A stretch of DNA of 37,054 bases, from assembly GCA_963972425.1 (NCBI GenBank), contig CAXAUF010000027.1, forward strand, positions 1-37,054. Direction: 5' to 3'. Below the pieces are notes generated by a model. That model was not told the DNA's origin and did not search any database. It saw nothing but the letters and a program-made list of their open reading frames with translations. Shown here piece after piece: positions 7,684 to 16,062 of this stretch (its first letter is position 1; each line of letters starts with the position of its first letter). Source of the stretch: Algorimicrobium sp002414705. Lineage in GTDB: Bacteria; Bacteroidota; Bacteroidia; Flavobacteriales; Flavobacteriaceae. Position numbers and translations under genes: made by a program.

Positions 7684-8232
7684 ATGCGTACGTTAGCCAA
7701 ATTTATTTATTTTAAACTGCTAGGATGGCGTGTTACTGGTAATGTAACCTTCTCACAAGATACTGTAAAAAAAGCGGTACTTATTGCTGTACCACATACA
7801 AGTTGGCATGATTTCTATATTGGCGTTTTGTTGCGTCAAGTAGCACATGTAAAATCTAATTTTATAGCTAAAAAAGAACTATTTGTAGGGCCAGTAGGTT
7901 GGTATTTAAAAGCTATTGGAGGCGCACCTATTGATCGTGGCAATAAACAAAATAAAGTAGAAGCTATTGCGCAATTGTTTAACGAGCGTGATGAGTTTCG
8001 TTTGGCATTAGCACCTGAAGGCACCCGAAAAAAAGTAACCGAATGGCGAACCGGTTTTTATTACATTGCCAAAGCGGCCAACGTGCCTATTATTATGTTT
8101 TCATTAGACTTTAAAAACAAGCAAAATAATATTTCTGAACCTTTTTATCCTACTGATGATATGGAAGCCGATTTCAAATTTATGAAAGCCTTTTTTGAAG
8201 GGGTGGAAGGGAAGGTGGCTGCGTATTCTTAA
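7684..8232 (+). CDS. PlsC-type lysophospholipid acyltransferase (1-acyl-glycerol-3-phosphate acyltransferase family)
   Basis: A 182-residue membrane-associated acyltransferase. It carries the catalytic HX4D motif (His38-TSWH-Asp43) and the substrate-binding APEGTR (110-115), plus GAPIDRG, all standard for the PlsC/LPLAT family. It is short for a house-keeping PlsC (about 240 residues) and lacks an obvious long N-terminal membrane segment. It starts one base after the KdnB-like stop, so it is co-transcribed with the Kdo cluster. The acceptor could be a phospholipid or a lipid A/LPS-linked molecule; the sequence does not decide. Confidence 0.85.
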   Translation: MRTLAKFIYFKLLGWRVTGNVTFSQDTVKKAVLIAVPHTSWHDFYIGVLLRQVAHVKSNFIAKKELFVGPVGWYLKAIGGAPIDRGNKQNKVEAIAQLFNERDEFRLALAPEGTRKKVTEWRTGFYYIAKAANVPIIMFSLDFKNKQNNISEPFYPTDDMEADFKFMKAFFEGVEGKVAAYS

Positions 8233-8241
8233 AATAAACGG

Positions 8242-8598
8242 ATGATTTTATTTGAACATTTATTTATTGTTATAGCGAAACCTTATATTAAAATTTGGAG
8301 CAAATACGAAAATTGGTGGGTTGCTGTTAGATTTGGAATAACATTATTAGTGCTTTCGAATTTATTATCTTTTCTTGCTATTTTAAAAGACAAGATATTT
8401 ATAAGTATTTGGGTCTTTATGTTTTTTGTTACGATATTTTATTTGATTATTACATTTGCTAAACCAATATTAAATGATAAAAATTATGTATTAGAATATG
8501 AAATGATAGAATTGTGGAGAAAACTTTCACTGAGATATATAGTTGGTTCCGCATTGTTCGTTATTTTGATTTTTTGGATTTTTGTTGTTGGAATTTAA
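8242..8598 (+). CDS. Small membrane protein of unknown function
   Basis: A 118-residue, very hydrophobic protein with about three membrane segments (about residues 25-47, 50-75 and 95-117) separated by a charged stretch (YEMIELWRKLSLRY). No family was recognised. It begins nine bases after the acyltransferase stop, so it is probably the last gene of the kdsB cluster. It ends 29 bases from the convergent gene downstream. Confidence 0.65.
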   Translation: MILFEHLFIVIAKPYIKIWSKYENWWVAVRFGITLLVLSNLLSFLAILKDKIFISIWVFMFFVTIFYLIITFAKPILNDKNYVLEYEMIELWRKLSLRYIVGSALFVILIFWIFVVGI

Positions 8599-8626
8599 GC
8601 AACGGAGTATATTCCGATGTAAAAGA

Positions 8627-10108
8627 TTAATTATCAACCCTAAAATCCTTCATTTCTTGAAGCGGTTCTAATACATTATAATCTTTCCAGACAGATGAAT
8701 CATATTTCTGAATAGCTTCATAATTTATAGTTTTACCTTCTTGAAAAGCATCAAAATTAGCTGTATTCAATTCATTAACATCTAACATGAGTATTTCCGT
8801 ACGTTCTTTGAAAGTGCCTTCTATCTTAAAGTTAAAAGCTACTTTATCATTACTTTCATTTTCAATAAACTTGATAGGTCTGTTAATATAGAAATAACGA
8901 TCTATTTCACTTTTTATATAATATGGATAATAGTAGCCATCGCTATTTTTCCTGTAAGCAACAGAGCCTGCTTTGTTTTTCTCAATATATTTAATACCTA
9001 AAATTAAGCGTAAATTTAATTTCTGTCCTTCTCGTCCAGGATAAAAGGCATAATCAGCTCGCAAAACAGCAAAAGTTTGCATGGAAACATATATCGTTCC
9101 AACATAATTTGCAGAACCTCGTCGAGGTTTGAAGTTAATAATATAAACTATTTCATTATCTAGAAAGGTTAAATCCTTAAGCTCATAATCATATTTTTTT
9201 GTTTCTGTAATAAAATCTAATTCAGGTTCTTCAGTTATAGGATTTACTTCTTTTACCATATTAAAAGCAGCTTCTCTAACAAAACGAACGGCATTTATAG
9301 AATCTGATACTTTATCATTTCTGTTATTTAATGATACAGAATCTGATACTGTAAACCAACCCGACTTAACAGTGTAGACCTTACTTGTGTCTAAATGTTT
9401 TAATACAATATCATTGCCTTTATCAGTCATTTTTTCGAGTGACTGGTCGTTGTTTTGATCTACAAGGCTAACAGCTTTTTCAATTTTTAATTTAGCGTTG
9501 GAAATATCTTTAATATACAAAGTAGAAACCATGTCTGTATACTTTTTAGAGTCGTTATTTAGAAGTGATTGCTCTAATTTGTCAAAATCCTTATTGAAAG
9601 CTTCCAATTGCTTTTTCTTAAAATTAGACGATTTTTCTATTTCAAAATCCGCAGCTTTACCATCCACATATTCTGTCCGTCTACCAAACATTTTTAAAGA
9701 CGTTTGTGCTAGTTTGTAGTTTTTAGATGCGTTGGTATTTACATAATATAAAATAGAATCTACTGTCAATTTCCTATCTGTAACATACACTTCCGAAAGT
9801 TCGTTTACAAGATCATTTAAAACGTATTCTTTGGATTGAAATTCTTGAATTTGAAGTCCCTTTTTTTCATATCCCATACAAGAAATATACACTGAATCTG
9901 TAGTTTGAAAACCTGAAACTATAATGTTGAAATTACCTTCATCATTGGATATGACACCATAATCTTCACCAATTTGAATGGTAGCAAAAGGAATTGGCTC
10001 ATTTTTGTCGTCCAAAATGGTTCCAGTAACAGTTTGACTGAAACTTACTAGGGATAATAAATAGAAACATGCTGTTAAAAGCTGATGGCAATTATTTTTA
10101 GAGAACAT
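8627..10108 (-). CDS. Exported carboxypeptidase-regulatory-like domain protein
   Basis: A 493-residue protein with an N-terminal signal peptide (hydrophobic LLTACFYLLSLVSFSQ, cleavage expected near residue 25). It is followed by a transthyretin-like CarboxypepD_reg domain (TVTGTILDDKNEPIPFATIQ to about residue 110) of the type found in front of TonB-dependent receptors. The remaining 380 residues are beta-rich and resemble the DUF5686-like or outer-membrane-lipoprotein-like proteins of Bacteroidota; there is no beta-barrel TonB receptor domain. The role is probably in the periplasm or outer membrane, substrate unknown. It is a single gene with its own upstream region. Confidence 0.75.
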   Translation of the reverse strand: MFSKNNCHQLLTACFYLLSLVSFSQTVTGTILDDKNEPIPFATIQIGEDYGVISNDEGNFNIIVSGFQTTDSVYISCMGYEKKGLQIQEFQSKEYVLNDLVNELSEVYVTDRKLTVDSILYYVNTNASKNYKLAQTSLKMFGRRTEYVDGKAADFEIEKSSNFKKKQLEAFNKDFDKLEQSLLNNDSKKYTDMVSTLYIKDISNAKLKIEKAVSLVDQNNDQSLEKMTDKGNDIVLKHLDTSKVYTVKSGWFTVSDSVSLNNRNDKVSDSINAVRFVREAAFNMVKEVNPITEEPELDFITETKKYDYELKDLTFLDNEIVYIINFKPRRGSANYVGTIYVSMQTFAVLRADYAFYPGREGQKLNLRLILGIKYIEKNKAGSVAYRKNSDGYYYPYYIKSEIDRYFYINRPIKFIENESNDKVAFNFKIEGTFKERTEILMLDVNELNTANFDAFQEGKTINYEAIQKYDSSVWKDYNVLEPLQEMKDFRVDN

Positions 10109-10155
10109 AATCGTTTTTTAGATTAAGACGAATTTAACGATTATTTGTTACAATT

Positions 10156-10181
10156 TACAAGGGAGCATGCTCCCTTGTAAT
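10156..10181. repeat. Perfect 26-bp palindrome between yebC and the exported protein gene
   Basis: The left half TTACAAGGGAGCA and right half TGCTCCCTTGTAA are exact reverse complements with no spacer. A partial second copy of the right arm (TATGCTCCCTA) follows at about 10196-10206. It lies 32 bases past the yebC stop and could act as that gene's terminator, but there is no strong T-run and no loop. A protein-binding site or a REP-like element is an alternative. Confidence 0.6.
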
Positions 10182-10212
10182 AAATTGATAGAAGTATGCT
10201 CCCTATGATTAC

Positions 10213-10935
10213 TTAATCATCAGCGCTCTCTTCCATTGTATGATACACGTTTTGAACGTCATCATCTTCTTCTAGTTTTTCTAGTAATTTTTCTACATCA
10301 GCAGCATCTTCAGCACTTAATGCTTTAGTAACTTGAGGAATACGTTCAAATCCAGAAGATAAAATTTCTATCCCTCTATTTTCTAATTCAGCTTGTATGG
10401 CTCCAAAATTTTCAAAAGGCGCATAAATTAAAATACCATCATCATCGGCAAAAACTTCTTCGGCACCAAAATCTATAAATTCTAATTCTAATTCTTCAGG
10501 ATCTAAATCGCCTGCTTCAATTCGGAAATTGCAAGTATGATCAAACATAAAAACAACGGAGCCAGATGTGCCTAAACTACCATCACATTTGTTAAAATAA
10601 CTACGAACATTGGCAACAGTTCTGGTGTTATTATCTGTGGCTGTTTCAACCAAAATAGCAATTCCGTGAGGTGCGTATCCTTCAAAAATAACTTCTTTAT
10701 AATCGCCTTGACTTTTATCAGATGCTTTTTTAATGGCACGTTCTACGTTATCTTTCGGCATATTAACCGATTTGGCATTCTGAATTACAGCGCGCAGTCT
10801 GGAGTTGGAATCTGGATCTGGCCCACCTTCTTTAACAGCCATAACAATGTCTTTGCCAATACGCGTAAACGCTTTACTCATGGCAGACCAACGTTTCATT
10901 TTTCGTGCTTTGCGGAATTCAAAAGCTCTTCCCAT
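10213..10935 (-). CDS. yebC: YebC/PmpR/TACO1 family protein
   Basis: A 240-residue member of the YebC family, annotated either as DNA-binding regulators or, from newer work, as ribosome-associated factors that ease translation of difficult (proline-rich) stretches. The N-terminus MGRAFEFRKARKMKRW, the segment NMPKDNVERAIKKA and the YAPHGIAILVE motif are diagnostic. Length is normal, and the C-terminus is strongly acidic. It has its own -7 element at 10989-10982, so it can be expressed apart from the pterin dehydratase gene upstream. Confidence 0.93.
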   Translation of the reverse strand: MGRAFEFRKARKMKRWSAMSKAFTRIGKDIVMAVKEGGPDPDSNSRLRAVIQNAKSVNMPKDNVERAIKKASDKSQGDYKEVIFEGYAPHGIAILVETATDNNTRTVANVRSYFNKCDGSLGTSGSVVFMFDHTCNFRIEAGDLDPEELELEFIDFGAEEVFADDDGILIYAPFENFGAIQAELENRGIEILSSGFERIPQVTKALSAEDAADVEKLLEKLEEDDDVQNVYHTMEESADD

Positions 10936-10981
10936 AAATTAAAAAAAATTAAGAATTAAAAAGTAATAGTTTGTTTTTTGA

Positions 10982-10989
10982 CAAATTTA
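10982..10989 (-). promoter_or_regulatory. Putative -7 element of yebC
   Basis: The minus strand reads TAAATTTG, a full TAnnTTTG match, 47 bases upstream of the yebC ATG. A 14-bp palindrome (AACTGTATACAGTT, 11009-11022) lies just upstream. Confidence 0.4.
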
Positions 10990-11029
10990 AAAAAATAATA
11001 TAAACAGTAACTGTATACAGTTTACAATT

Positions 11030-11326
11030 TTAGTCCTCGTCTTCTGGCACTACAATGGCATCAATAGCTTCAGCTAGTTTAAAATCTTTATTCGTTACTC
11101 CATTTTCTTCGTGTGTAGATAATGTAATGTTTAAAACATTATACACATTAGACCAATTTGGGTGATGATTTAAAGCTTCACATTCAAAAGCAATGCGACT
11201 CATAGCACTAAAACAATCTTTGAAATTTTCAAATTCAAATTCAGCATGAATAGCGTTGTCAGCATATTCCCAATCTGGAAAATGCAATAATTTTTTCTCG
11301 ATATCTTCTTCAGATAATATACTCAT
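11030..11326 (-). CDS. 4a-hydroxytetrahydrobiopterin dehydratase (pterin-4a-carbinolamine dehydratase)
   Basis: A 98-residue enzyme that recycles the pterin cofactor of aromatic amino acid hydroxylases. The active-site block LNHHPNWSNVYN (about residues 53-64), followed by NITLSTHEENGVTNKDFKLA, is diagnostic. Length is typical. It lies 54 bases downstream of the SDR gene and 94 bases upstream of yebC on the same strand. No phenylalanine hydroxylase gene is in this window, so the pathway partner must be elsewhere. Confidence 0.93.
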   Translation of the reverse strand: MSILSEEDIEKKLLHFPDWEYADNAIHAEFEFENFKDCFSAMSRIAFECEALNHHPNWSNVYNVLNITLSTHEENGVTNKDFKLAEAIDAIVVPEDED

Positions 11327-11380
11327 AATTGTATGTTTTTTAATTCGTTTTAATATAGTTAAATTACAAATGAAAATCTA

Positions 11381-12211
11381 CTAAACATCAATCTCATTTA
11401 GGAAATCTTTACTCATAAATTGTAAATGTTTTGGTAACAGATTATATTTTGGTAAAACGGCAAGATACCGATCATCATTAGTGGTGTAAACGTTTTTAAG
11501 GAGTACATTTTTAAATCCTAATGTGTCAATAATTTCTAAAATAAAGTCGTCATGATGTACTAAATCCATGCTTCCTACATGAAAAATGCCACTTTTATTT
11601 CTGTTGATAATATAATGAATTTGTTGTGTTAATTTAATATCTGTTGCCATATTCATAATCAGATTTGGAAACACTTCAATAGCTTCTTTATTTTTAATAA
11701 ATTCTTTAATTTCAATTAGCCTTGGCGATTGGTTTCCAAAAACCATTGGCAATCTAATTATAGCTACCTGACGTTTTGGTAAACGCAATAACATGTTTTC
11801 AATTTTTATTTTGAAATGTCCATAAACGCTATCGCTTAAGGTTTTATCTGTTTCGTAGCTTGGATATTTACTGTAAGAGTCAAACACATTGGCAGACGAC
11901 AAAAATAGTAGTTTACTAGTATGCATTTGCAAATATTGAACTATGTGAGAGTGCGCAATAACTTGTGCGTTAAAATTGCCACGTAAAGCTGAAATAATGA
12001 TTGTAGGTTTTACAATTTCTAAAATTTCAAACACATCATCTTCCTCCACATCATACTGAAAAAAGTGCTGATTTTTCTCAAACTCACGTTTGGCTGTTCG
12101 GTATGTTCCAAATGTCCTAAAATAGGAGCAAAGCTCTTTGTAAATAGCATTTCCAATAAAGCCACTTGCACCTAAAATAAGTATTCTATGTTTGTTTTCT
12201 ATTGCCGACAT
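11381..12211 (-). CDS. NAD(P)-dependent sugar epimerase/reductase-like protein (extended SDR, RmlD-like)
   Basis: A 276-residue extended short-chain dehydrogenase. The nucleotide-binding motif GASGFIG is at residues 14-20, and a LFLSSANVFDSYSKYPSYET segment follows. The catalytic Tyr is probably in VYGHFKIK (Y-x-x-x-K), and a substrate-side FHVGSMDLVHHDDF segment resembles RmlD-type dTDP-sugar reductases. The substrate is unknown; the gene sits in the gcvT-glsA cluster rather than in a sugar operon. It is 22 bases downstream of glsA. Confidence 0.82.
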   Translation of the reverse strand: MSAIENKHRILILGASGFIGNAIYKELCSYFRTFGTYRTAKREFEKNQHFFQYDVEEDDVFEILEIVKPTIIISALRGNFNAQVIAHSHIVQYLQMHTSKLLFLSSANVFDSYSKYPSYETDKTLSDSVYGHFKIKIENMLLRLPKRQVAIIRLPMVFGNQSPRLIEIKEFIKNKEAIEVFPNLIMNMATDIKLTQQIHYIINRNKSGIFHVGSMDLVHHDDFILEIIDTLGFKNVLLKNVYTTNDDRYLAVLPKYNLLPKHLQFMSKDFLNEIDV

Positions 12212-12232
12212 GGCTAATTATGAAACCGTTTG

Positions 12233-13147
12233 TTAAAAAATAGATTGATTGGTAAGCGTTGTAAACTGTTCTAGTGCTTGCATGCCTAGTTTAGAATTAC
12301 CACGCTCATTTAAGCCAGGTGCCCAAACGGAAATGGTAAACTCATTTGGCAATAAGGCGGTTATTCCTCCTCCAACGCCACTTTTCCCTGGTAGTCCAAC
12401 TTCAAAAGCAAACTCTCCAGCTTCATCATAAAATCCGCAGGTGAGCATGATGGCATTTATTCGTTTAGCTTGACTTTTGGTTAAACGCGCCACATGAGCT
12501 AAACAATGTCCTTTATTAGCGAATAAAAAGAATGCTTTAGATAATTGAGAACAACACATTTCTAATGAACACTGATGAAAATAAAAATCCAAAACGTCCT
12601 CAACTGAATTGTTAAGATTGTTAAAAGATTTTAAAAGATTAGCCGCTGCATAATTAGTATAGCCTGTTTCTTTTTCAGATTTTGCGACTTTCAAATTGTA
12701 AGCAATAGTTGAATCGCCAGTAATATTCTGGACATATTTTAAAAAGTCTGCTTTAGGGTTTTCTAACTCTGAAACCAAAATATCGGCAATTACAATGGCA
12801 CCAGAATTTATTAAAGGATTTCTTGGAATGCCTTCTTCTAACTCCAAAAGAGATAGATGATTGAAAGGATTTCCAGAAGGTTCAACATCCACACGATCCC
12901 AAATATGTGTTCCTATTTTGGACATGGCCAAAGCAAGTGTCAGCACTTTTGAAATACTTTGAATAGAAAAACCAATATCGGAGTCTCCAACAGCAAATTC
13001 TTCACCTGAAATAAGCTTTAAATGCATACCAAAATGTTCAGGATTTACTCGCGATAATTCTGGAATATATGAAGCAATTTCACCTTTATCTGATTCTTGT
13101 TTTACGTTTGAGTATATCTCGCTTAAAATTGCTTGGTAGTCTATCAT
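12233..13147 (-). CDS. glsA: Glutaminase
   Basis: Hydrolyses glutamine to glutamate and ammonia. This 304-residue protein belongs to the beta-lactamase-like serine glutaminase family: the S-x-x-K nucleophile motif is Ser64-ISK67 in SIQSISKVL, and NPLINSGAIV, YNLKVAKSEKETGYTN and LPGKSGVGGGI are all standard. Length is normal. It starts four bases after the gcvT stop, so it is co-transcribed with gcvT. This pairs two ammonia/one-carbon related amino acid enzymes. Confidence 0.95.
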   Translation of the reverse strand: MIDYQAILSEIYSNVKQESDKGEIASYIPELSRVNPEHFGMHLKLISGEEFAVGDSDIGFSIQSISKVLTLALAMSKIGTHIWDRVDVEPSGNPFNHLSLLELEEGIPRNPLINSGAIVIADILVSELENPKADFLKYVQNITGDSTIAYNLKVAKSEKETGYTNYAAANLLKSFNNLNNSVEDVLDFYFHQCSLEMCCSQLSKAFFLFANKGHCLAHVARLTKSQAKRINAIMLTCGFYDEAGEFAFEVGLPGKSGVGGGITALLPNEFTISVWAPGLNERGNSKLGMQALEQFTTLTNQSIF

Positions 13148-13150
13148 GCA

Positions 13151-14233
13151 TTAGCCTTTATAAAATGGCAGTTTTACTACCGTTGCAGGAACGGCATTTT
13201 TTCGTATTTGAATGTTTATTTTAGAATCAAAAGCACTAAAATTTGGCGCTACATAACCTAAACCAATTCCCTTTTTAAGCATTGGAGACATGGTTCCAGA
13301 AGTTACTTTTCCTATTAAGTTTCCAGCATCATCAACAATATCATAACCACTTCTTGGGATTCCTTTGTCGTCTAGTTCAAAAGCAACTAATTTGCGTTTT
13401 AATACGCCTTTCTTTTCTTCAGCTAGCTTTTCAGAATTTGTAAATTCTTTAGTAAATTTTGTTATCCAACCCAAACCCGCTTCAAGTGGTGATGTGGTAT
13501 CATCTATATCATTACCATATAAACAATAACCCATTTCCAAACGTAACGTGTCACGAGCAGCCAAACCAATTGGTTTAATACCAAAATCTGCTCCAGCTTC
13601 AAAAACCTTATCCCAGATTTGTTTAACCTCATTATTTTTACAGTATATTTCAAATCCACCGCTTCCTGTATAACCAGTAGCGGAAATAATAACATGCTCG
13701 ATTCCTGCAAAATCACCAACAACAAAATTGTAGAATTTAATGTCAGATAAATTATGACTAGTTAAGCTTTGCATGGCTTCAATAGCTTTTGGGCCTTGAA
13801 TGGCTAAAAGCGAATAATCATCACTAATATTAACCATTTCGGCATCTGTATCATTTTTAGAAGCAATCCAATTCCAATCCTTTTCTATATTACTGGCATT
13901 TACAACTAAAAGGTAGGTTTCTTCTTCAACTTTGTAAATAATTAAATCGTCAACAATACCACCTGTATCATTCGGTAAACAGCTATATTGTGCTTTACCA
14001 ACTGTTAGTTTGCTGGCATCATTTGTGGTAACTTTCTGAATTAAATCTAGAGCTTTTGGACCTTTGATTAAAAATTCACCCATGTGCGATACATCAAAAA
14101 CACCAACAGCTTTGCGTACTGTTTCGTGTTCAATGTTCACGCCTTCATATTGAACTGGCATATTAAAACCTGCAAAAGGCACCATTTTTGCGCCTAATGC
14201 TTCATGAGTTGATGATAAAGCTATATTCTTCAT
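13151..14233 (-). CDS. gcvT: Glycine cleavage system T protein (aminomethyltransferase)
   Basis: The T protein moves the methylene group from the aminomethyl-lipoyl H protein to tetrahydrofolate, releasing ammonia. The 360-residue sequence has VPFAGFNMPVQY, VFDVSHMGEF, GGIVDDLIIYK (with the catalytic Asp of the DDL motif), GYTGSGGFEIY, RDTLRLEMGYCLYG and the C-terminal SGTMSPMLKKGIGLGYV signature. Length is normal. It leads the minus-strand cluster. The start codon is immediately preceded by an (AT)8 tract, and a TAnnTTTG element lies 57 bases upstream. Confidence 0.96.
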   Translation of the reverse strand: MKNIALSSTHEALGAKMVPFAGFNMPVQYEGVNIEHETVRKAVGVFDVSHMGEFLIKGPKALDLIQKVTTNDASKLTVGKAQYSCLPNDTGGIVDDLIIYKVEEETYLLVVNASNIEKDWNWIASKNDTDAEMVNISDDYSLLAIQGPKAIEAMQSLTSHNLSDIKFYNFVVGDFAGIEHVIISATGYTGSGGFEIYCKNNEVKQIWDKVFEAGADFGIKPIGLAARDTLRLEMGYCLYGNDIDDTTSPLEAGLGWITKFTKEFTNSEKLAEEKKGVLKRKLVAFELDDKGIPRSGYDIVDDAGNLIGKVTSGTMSPMLKKGIGLGYVAPNFSAFDSKINIQIRKNAVPATVVKLPFYKG

Positions 14234-14247
14234 ATATATATATATAT
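14232..14247. repeat. (AT)8 dinucleotide tract at the gcvT start
   Basis: Sixteen strictly alternating A/T bases run directly into the gcvT ATG on the minus strand and occupy the ribosome-binding zone. Confidence 0.9.
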
Positions 14248-14289
14248 TCCGATTGAGCGGAAATTTTTAATTAAACTTCGATTATAACA

Positions 14290-14297
14290 CAAATGTA
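14290..14297 (-). promoter_or_regulatory. Putative -7 element of gcvT
   Basis: The minus strand reads TACATTTG, a full TAnnTTTG match, 57 bases upstream of the gcvT ATG. The expected leader of about 50 nt contains the (AT)8 tract. Confidence 0.5.
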
Positions 14298-14427
14298 TTG
14301 AAATTTATCTGTTTTAAAGAGCGCCTTTATGCTTAATCTAGGCTTAAATGTTTGTTAATTTTTTTAGTTAAATGAAGCCTATTCTAATTTATCTTTTAAT
14401 TTACATCATCATTAAAACCAGCATCTC

Positions 14428-16062
14428 ATGAAAAATTTTCTTTTTACACTAATTGCAGTTTGTATAACAGTTGTTTTACAAGCACAAAACGGTTTGCCAA
14501 CAGACTACTTATCGGCAGAATTTCATAAAAGTAGACGCGATGCCTTACGCAGCAGTATGCCTAAAAATTCTGTAGCCCTATTTTTTGCAAATCCTGTTAG
14601 AAATAGAGCAAATGATGTTGATTATATTTATCACCAAGATCCCAATTTTTACTATTTAACAGGTTACAATGAGCCACATGCTGTTTTAGTTTTGTTTGCG
14701 GAAAATCAAACGAATTCCGAAGGCGCTACTTATAATGAATTAATTTACGTTCAAGAGAAAAATCCGCAAGCGGAACAGTGGACAGGAAAAAGATTAGGGA
14801 TTGAAGGTGCTAAAAATCAATTAGGTTTCGATATGGCTTTTAATGGTAGTGAATTTAATGCATCTGGTATTGATTATTCAAAATTTGATAAAGTACTCTT
14901 TAATAATTTTAATAATGATTATCGTGATTCTAAACGCGATCAAGCCGATTTACATAGTTTAATTGAGCAGTTTAAAACACAGGCTAATTATGATGAAAAT
15001 ACATTGCCAGACCCAATGAAATCTCGCATTTATGAAATGATTAAAGCTACAGATATTGAAAACAGTGCCAATGTGGCTCAAAATATAGGTCGTGCTTTGG
15101 CGTATTATCCAGATTTAAAAAAGGATAAAGTAATTTTAGATTATTCAGAGTCAACAGATTCTAACAAACGTTTAGAATTGCAACAACAAATTATTAAAAT
15201 AGATCAGGAGACACCAAAATCGAATTTAGACACACAAACTTTATCTCAATTAATGGCTGGATTGCGACAAATTAAAACCGAAGAAGAACTCGTTTTATTA
15301 ACCAAAGCGGTTCGTATTTCTGCCATGGGACAGCGTGAGATTATGAAAGCTATGCATCCCAATATGTCTGAAATGGAAATTCAAGGGATTCACGAATATG
15401 TTTATAAAAAATATGGTAGTGAATATGAAGGCTACCCAAGTATTGTTGGCGCAGGAAATAATGGTTGTGTGCTGCATTATATTGAAAACACCAAAATGCA
15501 AGTAAATAATGAATTGGTTTTAATGGATTTAGGTGCTGAATATCATGGCTATTCTGCAGATGTTACCAGAACCATTCCAGCCAATGGTAAATTTACAACA
15601 GAGCAAAAAATTATTTACGATTTACTTTATAAAGCACAAGAAGCTGGTATAGCTGCAGCTAAAGTTGGAAATGGTTTCAATGCTGCTGATGCTGCAAGTC
15701 GTGCAGTAGTTCATAAAGGTTTAATAGATTTAGGAATTGCTACAAACGATAAAGAAGCAAGACAGTACTTTCCACATGGTACATCCCATTATTTAGGTTT
15801 GGATGTTCATGATCCTGGACTTTATGGTCCATTTGCTCCAAATATGGTTATTACAGTGGAACCCGGTATTTATATTCCTGATGGTAGTAATTGTGATAAA
15901 AAGTGGTGGGGAATTGCAGTCAGAATTGAAGATGATATTTTAATTACTAATAATGGTCCCGTAAATTTATCGGCAGAAGCACCAAGAACATCTAAAGAAA
16001 TTGAGTCGTTGATGAAAGAAAAAAGCGCGTTAGATGATTTTGTTTTGCCAACGTTAGATTAA
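14428..16062 (+). CDS. Exported Xaa-Pro aminopeptidase (M24 metallopeptidase)
   Basis: Removes N-terminal residues that precede proline. This 544-residue protein has a signal peptide (MKNFLFTLIAVCITVVLQAQ) followed by the aminopeptidase P N-terminal domain and a C-terminal pita-bread M24 domain. The metal ligands are visible in order: Asp in VLMDLGAEYHGYSADVTR (two Asp), His in HGTSHYLGLDVHD, Glu in TVEPGIYIP and Glu in VRIEDDI. Export suggests a periplasmic role in peptide scavenging. It overlaps the convergent GNAT gene by four bases at the 3' end. A close match to the -7 consensus (TATCTTTT, 14390-14397) lies 30 bases upstream. Confidence 0.93.
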   Translation: MKNFLFTLIAVCITVVLQAQNGLPTDYLSAEFHKSRRDALRSSMPKNSVALFFANPVRNRANDVDYIYHQDPNFYYLTGYNEPHAVLVLFAENQTNSEGATYNELIYVQEKNPQAEQWTGKRLGIEGAKNQLGFDMAFNGSEFNASGIDYSKFDKVLFNNFNNDYRDSKRDQADLHSLIEQFKTQANYDENTLPDPMKSRIYEMIKATDIENSANVAQNIGRALAYYPDLKKDKVILDYSESTDSNKRLELQQQIIKIDQETPKSNLDTQTLSQLMAGLRQIKTEEELVLLTKAVRISAMGQREIMKAMHPNMSEMEIQGIHEYVYKKYGSEYEGYPSIVGAGNNGCVLHYIENTKMQVNNELVLMDLGAEYHGYSADVTRTIPANGKFTTEQKIIYDLLYKAQEAGIAAAKVGNGFNAADAASRAVVHKGLIDLGIATNDKEARQYFPHGTSHYLGLDVHDPGLYGPFAPNMVITVEPGIYIPDGSNCDKKWWGIAVRIEDDILITNNGPVNLSAEAPRTSKEIESLMKEKSALDDFVLPTLD

